NCBI GenBank assembly: GCA_023362775.1
Contig: JALMGJ010000020.1
Location: forward strand, 7,133,501 to 7,197,500
Direction of reading: 5' to 3'
From: Charina bottae
Lineage: Eukaryota > Chordata > Lepidosauria > Squamata > Charinaidae
DNA: 64,000 bases
Shown here piece after piece: positions 10,481 through 21,800 of the stretch (positions are counted from its first letter, which is position 1; every line of letters begins with the position of its first letter). The position numbers were made by a program, and so were the translations under genes. The notes beneath the pieces were generated by a model, which saw only the letters and a list, made by a program, of their open reading frames with translations, made no database searches and was not told the origin of the DNA.

Positions 10481-10700
10481 AACTACCGCAGCAACAACAA
10501 CAACAACAGCAACAAAAAAGAACAGGACAATGATGGGAACCTGACTGCAACAAACCCAGATGCCTAATTTGCCCCCCACGTTTATATCAACACAGACAAG
10601 ATTAGAGGCACCTTCAAATGCTCATCCTCTAATATGACATATGCCATCATCTGCATATATCAGAGCATTTCAACCTCCCTGGATGCTCTGTAACAGACCT
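10481..10700 (+). pseudogene. PLE fragment, endonuclease-proximal relic
   Basis: After the L1, the plus strand reads KCSSS-NMTYAIICI near 10615-10660, which resembles the NVIHTIIC segment of the minus-strand PLE relic at 3960-4153. The two relics are therefore inverted relative to each other around the L1 insertion point. The CAA-rich start is low complexity. The assignment is tentative. Confidence 0.4.
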
Positions 10701-10990
10701 CAAACTGTTTTGGAAAAATGGGACTTTAACTCCACCGTTGAGCAGGAGGTTGCTGAACTCACATATACAGTATCAAAAGATTTTAGGCAATCTCAGAACG
10801 TCTCTTCAAGCAAAACAGATTTTTAACATATTGTAATTGTTAATTGATAAGGTACTCTGTCTCATATGTAACCTGCATCTGCATAACCTGTTGGAATCAT
10901 CAGGGGTCAACTCAGCATTGTCTCATAAGCAAAAGGGGGGTATTTTCTAGTAAAACGCATCTCTATTGTGCTTGTGGGATGTCACATGGG

Positions 10991-11370
10991 TGTAATGACT
11001 CCAACTTCAATGCCCCAACAAACACTTCTCAATGGACTTCATTGAAATGCAGAATAAGCTTTATTAAGGATACATGTAAATCGAAGCACTCCCAAGGATC
11101 CGAATGCCAGATTCGTGCCAAACAGCCCTAACTTAACTCTCCCCCCTGCACGCCAATTTCGCAGCGCCTATGATGTCAATGTCCATTGCTTTCACTCTCC
11201 ATTCCCAGGCCTCTCTCCGACTCCTGCAGGTGGCCGACCTTGGCGCCGCATTCCACAGTCTGATGGAAACCACAGCACTGTGCTTGGCACAGCTTGCCCC
11301 CTCCTCACATTCCACAAGCTTACACTAACACTACACAATTAATGGCAGGATTCAACTTTGAACCCTGACA
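10991..11370 (-). mobile_element. Solo LTR, 380 bp
   Basis: Begins TGTAATGACTCC, ends CCCTGACA and is flanked by the 5-bp duplication ATGGG (10986-10990 and 11371-11375). A reversed polyadenylation signal (tttatt near 11060) implies minus orientation. The ends resemble those of the LTR at 12488-12994, so the two may be related. Confidence 0.82.
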
Positions 11371-11375
11371 ATGGG

Positions 11376-12482
11376 TCACCTGATTTCCACTTCCTTCTTC
11401 TTCTTGAGTTTGGGGGATTAACAACCTCCATTAGTTCTTTGGGCACACCTGCAAGCAAATGCAGCTCTCGTCCATTACATCTCGCTTGCATACAGATCTA
11501 CCATGAATCTACTTGTATGCAAATCTACTGAATAAATGTAAGCTATCTCTATTTTTCTTCATCTAACTAATGTGTGAAGACTGAATTTATTTCTGAACAT
11601 AATTAAGCTTAAAGTGCAAGTTCCCTGCTGGTTCACGCTTCTACTCTGCAAGATTGTTGTTAGCTGCTTCGAGTTCTTTTATTAACCTTCAAAACTCCAT
11701 CATAACCAACCTATCTCCCCCTGCTCTCTGGTCTCATCCCAGTTTAAATCCCACATCAGCCTAGCCACTCTATGCCTCCAATGAAGTGGGCTGCAGCTCA
11801 CAAAAGCTTATGCCTTTTAATAAAATTTGTTAATCAGAAAAGGTGCTATCGGACTCCTGGTTTTTAGCCACCATGGACAAACATGGCTCTCCTCTTCAGT
11901 GTCTGGCTGAATGAAAGACTTTGTGTGTAGGAAAGGGACATGCAGAAAAGCTCCTGACCTAATCCAGGTGGCAGGGCCTGCTGTGACAAAGCTACAGCTG
12001 CCCGGGTCAATTCTCCCTCTTGTTCAGTGCCACCCAATTGGCTTGATATGCACCTTATTTGCTCATTATGCTAATCAAGTGTTAGGCTGAAGAAAGGATC
12101 TGGGTCCTCTCTGCTGCTTTTTCACTCCAGAGAAGCCTACTATAAATCATGGAGCAAGGAATCGGGCTGTTGACAACTTTTGTATTTAACTGAATCCTCA
12201 GAGGCCAAATAAAAACTAAGAAGTGTAAGCGCAAGCTCACGGGTATATTTCAAATACTGTAGCAAAACTGGCCGTACATTAAAGCAACAGCACTGGACTT
12301 TTTTTCCGGCAATGTCAAGAAAAACACTCCATTATTCTTCAACAGTTGTATCTCTCATAATTTTCTCTATTCATTGCTTCTAATTATGAACTCTCCTGAG
12401 AACGGTTGGAAAATATCATCTTCCCTGGAGAATAGTTGGCAATTATCTTCCAATTTCTCTTCCTACAACCAAATATTTCAAG
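11376..12482. other. No gene recognised
   Basis: Mixed-composition sequence with short open frames only. No element with defined ends was found here. Confidence 0.4.
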
Positions 12483-12487
12483 ACAGC

Positions 12488-12994
12488 TGTAACGACCCAC
12501 TCCTTTGATATCAATTCAGAGACTCTTAGCACAAGCCACGATAGGATATGAAAGAATTCTGTTTATTGATACGTACAAGTAAAGTCCATGCAAAGATCAG
12601 ACTAACTCAAAAGGCGCCAACATTCCTTTTTACACATCCCAGATCACACACACCTCCTCAACCTCCCTCCTATCTTCCCCCATAACCTTAAACTCTCAGT
12701 TCTCTGCAGGCCCCAGATGTATGGCCTTGGAGCGCTTGGAGCCTAGCGCTGTTCCCTCCTTGCCTCAGCACTGCATTCCATTCTTTACCTCTTATCCTAC
12801 CAATTATCCCACAGTCTGCTAAGCATTCTAATACTACGGGCCTCTCAGCTCACTAGCAACTACAAGTCCCATCTATTCCTAACGGTTCCAATTCCTAATC
12901 TACTCTAACCTATTCTAACAGAATAACATGATACCCCCCTTATACTAACCCATCCTACCCTGTTCTGGCTGCACGACAGGATACCATCCTGACA
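12488..12994 (-). mobile_element. Solo LTR, 507 bp
   Basis: Begins TGTAACGACC, ends ATCCTGACA and is flanked by the perfect 5-bp duplication ACAGC (12483-12487 and 12995-12999). A reversed AATAAA lies near 12560, so the LTR reads on the minus strand. No internal region is attached. Confidence 0.88.
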
Positions 12995-12999
12995 ACAGC

Positions 13000-13680
13000 A
13001 TTTCCACTCAATTCTACTGTCCTGATCAACAATGCAAGTCCACAGCCGGGTGTAACCCCCTTTTTGGGGAGGAGGGGAATGAGCCCATTTCTTTCTTGAT
13101 GCTGCTGCTGTTGTTCCTTCTTATCATTTGTTGGCCAGCTTGCCTGCCAGGGAGAAATCTGGCAAGTGGAAAAGAATAGAAGAAGTAGCAGCAGCAGCCT
13201 CTCCTCCTCGCCACCCACTCTAGGAAACGGGGAAGAGCCCGTGGAAAGAGCAAGGGGTAGCGGCGAGGAGCAGCAGGAGCCAGCCATTTTGGCAGTGGGT
13301 GCGCTGCAACAGGGTGGGCCTCAATAGATGCCAGCCACGCCAGTCTCTGGGATACAAATCTGGAGTTTTAAGACTCCAGAATCTTGAGGGTGAAGTCATT
13401 TGATGGCAAACAGAAAATCCTGGCCTCTCACCTCAATGTAACTCTTGTCATTTATGAAGCAGCCTTTAGAACTGGGAATTCTGGAGTTCACATTCTCGCC
13501 CAGGCATGATCAGTGATTTTGAGTAATAAAATAACTCTCCGGCCTGGATTCCTGATATAACATAAAAAATGGAAGCCTTCATAATGTTTGTAACTTTTTG
13601 TTATGCAGTTGTTGCGAAGATGAAGAAGCTAAATCATATAGGACATTTTGGAAAAAAGTACTGTTCGAGTGAATAGTATT
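13000..13680. other. No gene recognised
   Basis: Includes a GC-richer stretch (13030-13330) with a minus-strand open frame of 110 codons that is Leu/Ser-rich and has no recognisable domain. I do not call it a gene. Confidence 0.4.
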
Positions 13681-13699
13681 CCTTCAAGTCCCCTATTCG

Positions 13700-13790
13700 G
13701 GGAGATGGGCGGGGATAAATTGAATGAATGAATGAATGAATGAATGAATGAATGAATGAATAAATAAATAAATAAATAAATAAATAAAAT
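13700..13790 (+). mobile_element. L2-type LINE 3' end with (TGAA)n(TAAA)n tail
   Basis: The block gggagatgggcggggataaa is the conserved 3' end of the L2 elements seen elsewhere here (compare 22560 and 35560). It is followed by about nine TGAA and seven AAAT units. Only the extreme 3' end is present. Confidence 0.7.
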
Positions 13791-13804
13791 TTACTATGAC
13801 CACT

Positions 13805-14215
13805 GTTAACGGGATTTAAAACTATCTCAACAGAAGAGAATATATGTAGCTCATGGTTGAACTGTGGAGTCCTTGGTGCTCTCTGACCTTTACACACCAT
13901 TCAAAAGAGACAACAAAAAAAAGCTAAGAAGGAAACAAAAAGACCAGAACACATCAACTACAGCAGCCAACAGCCAGATAAGCAGGGATTAACACCAGGC
14001 AAACAATCTAGCAGAAAAAAAATACCCTAATCAAGGAACTACCAAGGAGAAAACCACACCCCCAACAACACTGGCAAGGCAAGCTACTGTATATAAACAG
14101 GGAGCAAACCCCACACTCACTAGCACTGATGACATTACCTAGCCAGGTAATGAAACGTCTGCAAGCAAACAACCAAACTTAGAAAGCACCAAGGACTCCA
14201 CAGGACTATCTCAGA
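13805..14215 (+). mobile_element. Penelope-like element copy with inverted end and hammerhead-like motif
   Basis: The left part (13805-13890) is a reversed copy of the segment agcaccaaggactccac that also appears forward at 14187-14203, so the insertion has foldback arms. Between them are an A-rich stretch, a TATAAA at about 14093 and the hammerhead-like core at 14123-14162. Shared sequence with 1595-1716 shows it is a repeated family. PLE assignment is from the hammerhead and recalled consensus; no reverse transcriptase is present. Confidence 0.55.
14123..14162 (+). ncRNA. Putative hammerhead ribozyme core (type I, short stem III)
   Basis: In order: GCA, CTGATGA, stem II ATTACC / loop / GGTAAT, GAAAC, GTC, TGC. 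The GCA and TGC can pair as stem I, and AC/GT forms a minimal stem III next to the expected cleavage base C. One unpaired base (C) precedes stem II, so activity is uncertain. Hammerheads with very short stem III are reported in PLE terminal repeats. Confidence 0.5.
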
Positions 14216-14224
14216 TAAAATTCT

Positions 14225-14480
14225 AAACCAGTGATCCAGGCACTAGTAAGATCAGAACTGGATTACTAAAGTGCCCTTTGATCAGGATGCCTCTGAGGTG
14301 CAGAACAATGCAGCTAGAAGGAGGTAGTCTATCAGCCAGAGATCATGCTTGTTTCAAAGGAGCTGCTCTGACTGCCAATCTTCTACTAAGCCAGTGGGGC
14401 CAGTGTTGCCACAGAAAGGTCTACAAATGGTAACTGATGTATTGCCTCCTCCCTTACGTATCAGCCCAGATATTACTTTG
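14225..14480 (+). pseudogene. Decayed L2/CR1 reverse-transcriptase relic
   Basis: The string gtgatccaggcactagtaa...gaactggattact...gtgcagaacaatgcagc...gagctgctctgactgccaatc follows, base by base, the conserved LINE segment encoding the thumb region (compare the intact version near 34920-35090). It is too decayed to translate. Confidence 0.5.
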
Positions 14481-14914
14481 CCTTCTTAACAGTGCTGTGT
14501 TTGCCAAGAATTTGCTATGTGACAATCCATGAGGGCTCATTCTTGACATATAGGCAGCCAGCTGGGGCAATTTCCTCCCTTTTCAACTTTTGGCAGACTC
14601 CCAGGTTTGTAAGTCTTCAGTGCTAGTGGATAATTTACTGATTCACCCGAGCACGTAAGTGCATTGATGCTGTTAGGTCTCTTCTGGTTGTCCCTGTTGC
14701 CCTGGTTTGAATATTTTAATAAGCTGTTATAATTGCATTAAATGAGTATGGTTTTAAAATATTACTGTTTTTAATTATATTTTACATCCTTAAAACAGGC
14801 TTACAGTTATAATGAAAAGCAGATGATCACTTTCACATAAATAAATATGTTAAATTGCTAGACAATGATTCTGTTTTGTGAGATTGATAATACAATCTAG
14901 GGGGAAAGGTTTGA

Positions 14915-15340
14915 CTTTTATTTATTTATTTATTAATCAAACTTATATCACCGCCCATCTCCCTCCACCGGAGGGACTCTGGGCAGTTTACAACAAGATA
15001 ATAAAACAAAAGACATAAAATATACATACAATATAAAAATACTAGGTTATAAAACAAGATTAAAATCCAAGAATAGTAAAAAGATCTAACTCAATTCAAT
15101 GTAGGAGAGGGGCTCTCTAAGGTATTAGCCATCCCCAAGAGTGACTATTCCTTCCTTGGCCCCAAGCAAGGCAGCAGAACCAAGTTTTCAGGTTCCTCTG
15201 GAAGGTCAGGAGCGAAGGGGCTAATCTCACCTCCGGGGGCAAGTTGTTCCACAGGGCGGGAGCTACTGCAGAGAAGGCACGCCTCCTGGACCCCGCCAGA
15301 TGGAACTCTCTTGTAGATGGGGTCCACAGCACTTTTCCTC
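14915..15340 (-). mobile_element. L2 LINE, 3' fragment
   Basis: Starts with the reversed AAATA tail and the conserved reversed 3' end (accgcccatctccct). It then matches the C-terminal coding end of the L2 at 28742-33205 (Phe-His-Leu-Ala-Gly-Ser-Arg-Arg segment). It is 5'-truncated near 15340. Confidence 0.8.
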
Positions 15341-15581
15341 TAAAGCATATTTTTGCTCATGTTGCAAATAGCACAGCTGGGTTAAACTACCCTCTATAGA
15401 TTTCCCAAAGCTGTTTGAATGATAAGTCTTTTTAGCTAATTGGGAAACAAATAGATTTTCTAGAAAATAATTGTTTAATAAAGTCAATGCAAGTAATTAC
15501 CCAAGTCTGTGCTTAAAGCAATGGTGACAGCTGAAAGGTACATCTAAGTGGCAAATCAATTGCTAGTACCCAATAGCAAGG

Positions 15582-15850
15582 TGTCAGCCTCGCAGGGTAA
15601 ACCAGATAGGAATCACAACCTGATGAGCTAATTCTACTTTATTGTAAAGCTACATTGACAGAATCTATGATGTATGAAAGTACAATTCTCCCCCGTCTCC
15701 TTTACAGCCCAAGAACTTAGGGAGGGGTCCCGTCTGAGCCTCTTGCCCCGCCTACTATCCAGTTGCGGGCTATGCTGTCTCTTATCTGACCGTTCCCTTG
15801 GCAGCATCTCTTCACCCTGCCTCCCAAGGTCTTTCCCACATACCATTACA
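15582..15850 (-). mobile_element. Solo LTR, 269 bp
   Basis: Begins TGTCAGCCTC, ends ACCATTACA and has the perfect 5-bp duplication CAAGG (15577-15581 and 15851-15855). A reversed polyadenylation signal lies near 15638. The first 100 bases are clearly related to the LTR at 61996-62281. Confidence 0.85.
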
Positions 15851-16549
15851 CAAGGTTATTGTCATGGACCAGGAGGGCTGTTTCCACTACTGTTGTTGAC
15901 TAACAGTTCTTTCATAATGTAATTACATTCAGGATCATTTCCTTGCAGTCTTGCTTAGCGCAGTGTGCAAGCTCAACATGTTAATACTACATTGATACAG
16001 CAACTGGTTGGAACTTAAGAGGCAGTATGTAATTTTTAATTTACCACTGGGAGGGAAAAAATATCACCAGGCTTACTCCTACTGATGTAATGTGTTATAC
16101 TGTATTTTATCAAATTCCTCCATATAGACCCAAGATACCAACTGATGTATCTTTTGGTTGGAAGGGAGGAGAAGAAGAGGACAACCAGCAGCAAGATGGA
16201 GGGACTCAGTTGGAGAGCCTTGCCTCATCCCACTTTCCAATTAGTATTATTTTTAAGTTAGAGAGAATAAATGCAGGAAATTATCTCCAAAGTTAAATTA
16301 TAAATTTATTAATATTTTTATAAAAAGGCAATTCCATAGTACAGTATCAAAATCCTTGAATGTGTCCAGAATCTTTTTTTAAATGTGGATAGACTTTTGT
16401 GTGTTCATCTGTTTTCCAGTGATAGATATAAGCACTCTGTGTTCTGATCCTTCCTATTCTGTTTGGCACAAAGCCCAATTCTGAGAAAATATAATCAGAC
16501 ATGATTGTGTTCAGTCTCCTAATCATAGCAGATTATATTGTTTTGTTGT

Positions 16550-17690
16550 TTATTCGTTCAGTCGCTTCCGACTCTTCGTGACTTCATGGACCAGCCCACG
16601 CCAGAGCTTCCTGTCGGCCGTCACCATCCCCAGATCCCCCACGGTTGAGTCCGTCACCTCCAGAATATCATCCATCCATCTTGCCCTTGGTCGGCCCCTC
16701 TTCCTTTTGCCTTCCACTTTCCCCAGCATCAGCTTCTTCTCCAGGGTATCCTGTCTTCTCATTATGTGGCCAAAGTACTTCAGTTCTGCCTTTAATATCA
16801 TTCCCTCAAGTGAGCAGTCTGGCTTTATTTCCTGGAGTATGGACTGGTTGGATCTTCTTGCAGTCCAAGGCACTCTCAGAATTTTCCTCCAACACCACAG
16901 TTCAAAAGCATCTATCTTCCTTCGCTCAGCCTTCCTTATGGTCCAGCTCTCACAGCCATAGGTTACTACAGGGAATACCATTGCTTTAACTATGCGGACC
17001 TTTGTTGTCAGTGTGATGTCTCTGCTCTTAACTATTTTATCGAGATTTGCCATTGCTCTCCTCCCAAGAAGTAGACATCTTCTGATTTCCTGGCTGCAGT
17101 CAGCATCTGCAGTAATCTTTGCGCCTAGAAATACAAAGTCTGTCACTGCCTCCACTTTTTCTCCCTCTATTTGCCAGTTATCAATCAAGCTGGTTGCCAT
17201 AATCTTGGGTTTTTTTAGGTTTAACTGCAACCCAGCTTTTGCACTTTCTTCTTTCACCTTCGTCATAAGGCTCCTCAACTCCTCCTCGCTTTCAGCCATC
17301 AAAGTGGTATCATCTGCATATCTAAGATTGTTAATGTTTCTTCCAGCGATTTTAACTCCAGCCTTGGATTCCTCAAGCCCAGCACGTCGCATGATGTGTT
17401 CTGTGTACAGATTGAATAGGTAGGGTGAGAGTATACAGCCCTGCCGTACTCCTTTCCCAATCTTAAACCAGTCCGTTCCGTGCTCTGTTCTTACCGTTGC
17501 TACTTGGTCGTTATACAGATTCCTCAGGAGGCAGACAAGATGACTTGGTATCCCCATACTACCAAGAACTTGCCACAATTTGTTATGATCCACACAGTCA
17601 AAGGCTTTAGAATAGTCAATAAAACAGAAATAGATGTTTTTCTGAAACTCCCTGGCTTTCTCCATTATCCAGCGGATATTGGCAATTTGG
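16550..17690 (-). pseudogene. BovB reverse transcriptase, C-terminal part
   Basis: An open frame of 371 codons shows FIDYSKAFDCVDH, GVRQGCILSPYLFNLY and the catalytic YADD (plus position about 17310), then the thumb and C-terminal region with CWRKILRVPW. It is separated from the upstream part by a frameshift near 17690-17705, beside the expected Gly-Thr-Arg-Asp-Gln motif. Product: reverse transcriptase, inactive because of the break. Confidence 0.9.
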
Positions 17691-17699
17691 TCTCTAGTT

Positions 17700-18900
17700 C
17701 CTCTGCCTACCCAGCTTGTACATCTGGCAATTCTCGCTCCATGAATTGCTGGAGTCTACCTTGCAAGATCTTGAGCATTACCTTACTGGCATGTGAAATA
17801 AGTGCCACTGTTCGATAGTTTGAACATTCTTTAGTGCTTCCCTTTTTTGGTATGGGGATATAAGTTGATTTTTTCCAATCTGATGGCCATTCTTGTGTTT
17901 TCCAAATTTGCTGGCATATGGCATGCATCACCTTGACAGCATCATCTTGCAAGATTTTAAACAGTTCAGCTGGGATACCGTCGTCTCCTGCTGCCTTGTT
18001 ATTAGCAATGCTTCTTAAGGCCCATTCAACCTCACTCTTCAGGATGTCTGGCTCTAACTCACTGACCACACCGTCAAAGCTATCTCCAATATTATTATCC
18101 TTCCTATACAGATCTTCCGTATATTCTTGCCACCTTTTCTTGATCTCTTCTGCTTCTGTTAGGTCCTTACCATCTTTGTTTTTGATCATACCCATTTTTG
18201 CCTGGAATTTACCTCCGATGTTTCTAATTTTCTGGAAGAGGTCTCTTGTCCTTCCTATTCTATTGTCTTCTTCCACTTCTGCACATTGCTTGTTTAAAAA
18301 TAATTCCTTATCTCTTCTGGCTAACCTCTGGAATTTTGCATTTAATTGGGCATATCTCCCCCTATCACTGTTGCCTTTTGCTTTCCTTCTTTCTTGGGCT
18401 ACTTCCAGTGTCTCAGCAGACAGCCATCTTGCCTTCTTGGTTTTCTTTTTCTTTGGGACATTTTTTGTTGCCGCCTCCTGAACAATGTCGCGAACTTCTG
18501 TCCATAGTTCTTCCGGGACCCTATCTACTAAATCTAGTCCCTTAAATCTATTCTTCACCTCCACTGCATATTCCTTAGGAATATTAGTGAGCTCATATCT
18601 AACTGATCTGTGGGTCTTCCCTATTCTCTTTAGTCTGATTCTAAATTTTGCAATAAGAAGTTCATGATCTGAACTACAGTCAGCTCCAGGTCTTGTTTTT
18701 ACCAACTGTATAGATGTCCGCCACCTTTGGCTGCAAAGGATGTAGTCAATCTGATTTCGGTGTCGACCATCTGGTGAAGTCCATGTATAAAGTCGTCTTT
18801 TAGGTTGTTGGAAGAGAGTGTTTGTTATGCACAGTGAGTTGTCTTGGCAAAATTCTATCAGCCTATGTCCTGCTTCATTTTGTTCTCCCAGACCATGCTT
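17700..18900 (-). pseudogene. BovB endonuclease C-terminus and reverse transcriptase N-terminus
   Basis: A frame of 332 codons starts just upstream of SSDHELLIAKF, the final APE-endonuclease motif. It continues through a basic linker and the RT start (IPIPKKGS, NYRTVALI) to ELPDVQAG, where it hits a stop caused by the frameshift. Weaker homology extends to about 18900 in other frames. Confidence 0.88.
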
Positions 18901-19034
18901 GCCTGTAATTCCAGGTGTCGTCTGACTACCTTAATTTAGTAGAGGTATCAGACAATATGAAGTCAGAGCTATGGTGTAATTGTTTATGAACAACTATTAA
19001 ACTAGTTTTGATTGTTTTTATATATTTTATATAT

Positions 19035-20085
19035 CAGGGCTTTCCAAACTTTTCATGTTGGTGACACACCTTTTAGACATGCATAATTTCGTGACACAGT
19101 AATGAGGGGTCACGATTGGCTCCTGGCTCCAAACCCTGCCCCCCGGGCCATGCGATTGGCTCCTGGCTCCAAACCTCGCCCCCTGGCCCACGCGATTGGC
19201 TCCCAACTCCAAACCCCACCCCACACCCGGTCCGTGGAAAAATTGTCTTTCATGAAGCAGGGCAAGGCAAGGCAAGGCAGGGATGATCTTGCAAGAGCTT
19301 CTCCAAGGTGGGGAACAGCAAAAGCAACATTCACATCACACATCATGCATTCAAGGCTGGGGAGGGGAGGCGAAAGTAGGTGGTGCGCGTGGGCGGCGGG
19401 GGGGTTGTGTCAACTCCGGTCGAGGTGAGGCTGGGCAGGAGAGGCAGCACGCCACCAACACCCGGGCTGGCAGTGTGCCTGGGGTCATGCTTCAGGGGGA
19501 AGCAGTCGGGATCCGCTTTCAGACTGACCCACCACGTGCGCCGCTGATCCCAGGGCAAGTCGCACCCCCCGCCCTGCCCAGGGAGAATTCTCGGATTCGG
19601 AACCCGGTGAGGGACCGCAAGTGCTCCGGTCCCCCCCACCGCACGACACCCACATCTTCCCTTGCAAGCGCCAGCTTGAGTCCAGGTCTTTAGCGGCTGG
19701 GGACGGGCTGGTAAGACTGGTGTGCAGGCTCCAGCTGATGGCTTCGCAATAAGTGCTCTCACCCGGGAGGGTTGCAAAGCACGCTTGCAGCTTCTTGGCT
19801 AGCTTGGGGCTCTTTCGACCCAGGCAGGCGGGGATTGCAAGATTGCACGCCCCGCCATGCTTCTACAAGGCGGAAGGCGCCACGCAAGCCCAGGATTTGG
19901 CCTCCGTGATGCAGCGGGGTGGGGGAGCGCCGTCCGTGCGTGGGGCAGCGGCACTTACCGGTGGCACGGCAGGGCAGGGCAAGGCAGGTTCCCCCCCAAT
20001 CAGCGCTTCCGGGTCGTCTCGCGACACACCATGACATTGCTGGTGACACAGTAGTGTGTTGCGACACACAGTTTGGAAAGCTATG
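19035..20085. mobile_element. hAT MITE, CAGRGCTTTCC family, 1051 bp
   Basis: Left end CAGGGCTTTCCAAAC (end A, continuing ttttcatgttggtgacacacc). Right end is the reverse of the family's second end (gcgacacacagtttggaaagc). Flanks ttatatat (19027-19034) and taatatat (20086-20093) are an 8-bp duplication with one mismatch. The interior holds three CCAAT/GC minisatellite units (ATTGG at 19115, 19155 and 19195). Next comes a block matching the subterminal part of the different MITE at 179-554, then about 800 bp of CpG-rich sequence. No transposase. Confidence 0.87.
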
Positions 20086-20101
20086 TAATATATTGTAATA
20101 T

Positions 20102-20757
20102 AGAGAGCCAGTTTGGTCTAGTGGTTAAGGTGCTGGGGTAGAAACCAGGAGTCTGAGAGTTCTAGTCCTGCCTTGGCATGGAAGCCGGCTGGGTAACCTT
20201 GGGCCAGTCACTCTCTCTCTCAGCCCTAGGAAGGAGCCAATAGCAAACCAGGAGTCTGAGAGTTCTAGTCCTGCCTTAGGCTTGAAAGCCGGCTGGATGA
20301 CCTTGGGCTAGTCACTCTCTCTCTCAGCCCTAGGAAGGAGCCAATAGCAAACCAGGAGTCTGAGAGTTCTAGTCCTGCCTTAGGCATGAAAGCCGGCTGG
20401 GTGACCTTGGGCCAGTCACACTCTCTCTCAGCCCTAGGAAGGAGCCAATAGCAAACCAGGAGAGTGAGAGTTCTAGTCCCGCCTTCGGCATGAAAGCCAG
20501 CTGGGTGACCTTGGGCCAGTCACACTCTCTCTCTCAGCCCTAGGAAGGAGCCAATAGCAAACCAGGAGAGTGAGAGTTCTAGTCCCGCCTGAGGCATGAA
20601 AGCCGGCTGGGTGACCTTGGGCCAGTCACTCTCCCTCAGCCCAACTCACCTCACAGGGTTGCTGTTGTGGGGAAAATAGAAGGTGGAGGGAGTATTTGGT
20701 ATGTTCGTCGCCTTGAGTTATTTATAAAAATAATAAAGGCGAGATATAAAATAAATA
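20102..20757 (+). mobile_element. tRNA-derived SINE with L2-like tail and internal expansion
   Basis: The head gccagtttggtctagtggttaagg resembles an A-box region. The body (gccggctgggtgaccttgggccagtca) and tail (cgccttgagttatttataaaaataataaaggcgagatataaa) match the copies at 40048-40290 and 52798-53035. Normal copies are about 240 bp. This one is about 655 bp because a central unit is repeated five times. Confidence 0.85.
20143..20660 (+). repeat. Five tandem copies of a 104-106 bp SINE segment
   Basis: Units start at the motif accagga at 20143, 20247, 20351, 20455 and 20561 (periods 104, 104, 104 and 106). Each runs from accaggagtctgagag through the SINE body to aggaaggagccaatagcaa. The last unit continues into the normal SINE tail. 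Confidence 0.92.

Positions 20758-20760
<3 letters not shown>

Positions 20761-20804
<44 letters not shown>
20761..20804 (+). repeat. (TA)22 microsatellite
   Basis: A pure TA run directly follows the SINE tail and is probably derived from it. Confidence 0.97.
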
Positions 20805-20806
<2 letters not shown>

Positions 20807-21788
20807 CACATTCTAAATTGGGAATTATTGACCAATGAATTAATAATGTAAATCTTCTGTGATAAATGCATTAACTGGTAAATTGAAGGGAATATAGACA
20901 TCAGAGTTCATTTTAGCATGATGGAATAAAACAGGATGATTGTCAAAAAAAAAAGTATAGCTCAAAATGTAGCTATAACTAGAAGTATGAAATGATAAAG
21001 GAAAAGATGGCTTCAGATGATCAAGTCATCTTTAAAGAATGTATTGAAGAATTAATTTATAAGAGATTAGAATATATGAAGTAGGTAATTGAACAAGTAT
21101 TACAGAATTAGACTAGATAGTTACATACTGTGAATGAGATTAGTTACAATTAAAAGACTGGTAAAAGAAAAAGTAGAAGTGGAATCCAATTTTAAAGGTG
21201 CTATTAATGAGCAGAACAATCCTGTCTCTAGACTCAAGTTATTTTTAAATTCAAAAATTATTACTTGTTGCTAATATTTATCACAAGGAAGTCAGACATC
21301 AGGTAAAGATCTGCCAAAAGACCATGATTCCCCATCTGCTTCTGTGCTCAGTTCATGCCGAGTATTTCCTATTTTGTTTGCCTTGTTCATTGTTTATGCA
21401 TTTATTATCCATTCCTGTAGTTTCACATTGCATAAAATAATGGGTAAGAACAGGACGCATGCCTTTAATGGACTCTTTAGTCACAATTTATTTTATTTAT
21501 TAAAAGCACTATAAACCCACCCATTTGCGCAAAAGTTCTCAAGAAGGTATACAATTTACAAAACAATTAAATCCTCTTGAAAGATCATGTATAAATAAAT
21601 AAAAGATGGACACAAACAGGGTGAAGAGAAAATCTATGTTAAGTAAATCACAAGCCAGTCTAAACAAATAATTGCGCCAACCATGCTTGGTTTACTGAGA
21701 TTGCTTATAAGAGCCTTGGACAATGGATTTTATATGCCACATTCAATTAAATTACCATCAGGCTCATACAGCAGGCAGGCCACAGCCC
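20805..21788. other. No gene recognised
   Basis: AT-rich, unique-looking sequence without an open frame or element border that I can identify. Confidence 0.45.
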
Positions 21789-21800
21789 TCCAAATATTTA

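Larger units (their letters stand above)
16540..18935 (-). mobile_element. BovB (RTE clade) LINE, 5'-truncated and broken
   Basis: The 3' end lies at the left, with the typical BovB end (gttcagtcgcttccgactcttcgtg) near 16557. The coding region covers the end of the endonuclease and the whole reverse transcriptase. It lacks the 5' UTR and most of the endonuclease. BovB is abundant in squamates and supplies the machinery used by Sauria SINEs. I found no clear target-site duplication. Confidence 0.9.

Noticed and set aside
12955..13287. 110-codon minus-strand frame with a Leu-rich stretch
   Set aside because: No homology recognised, it starts within the LTR end, and the Leu run comes from a GCA/GCT-like repeat.
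16578..18667. Plus-strand frames up to 187 codons, Ser/Leu-rich
   Set aside because: They are antisense to the BovB reverse transcriptase and endonuclease.
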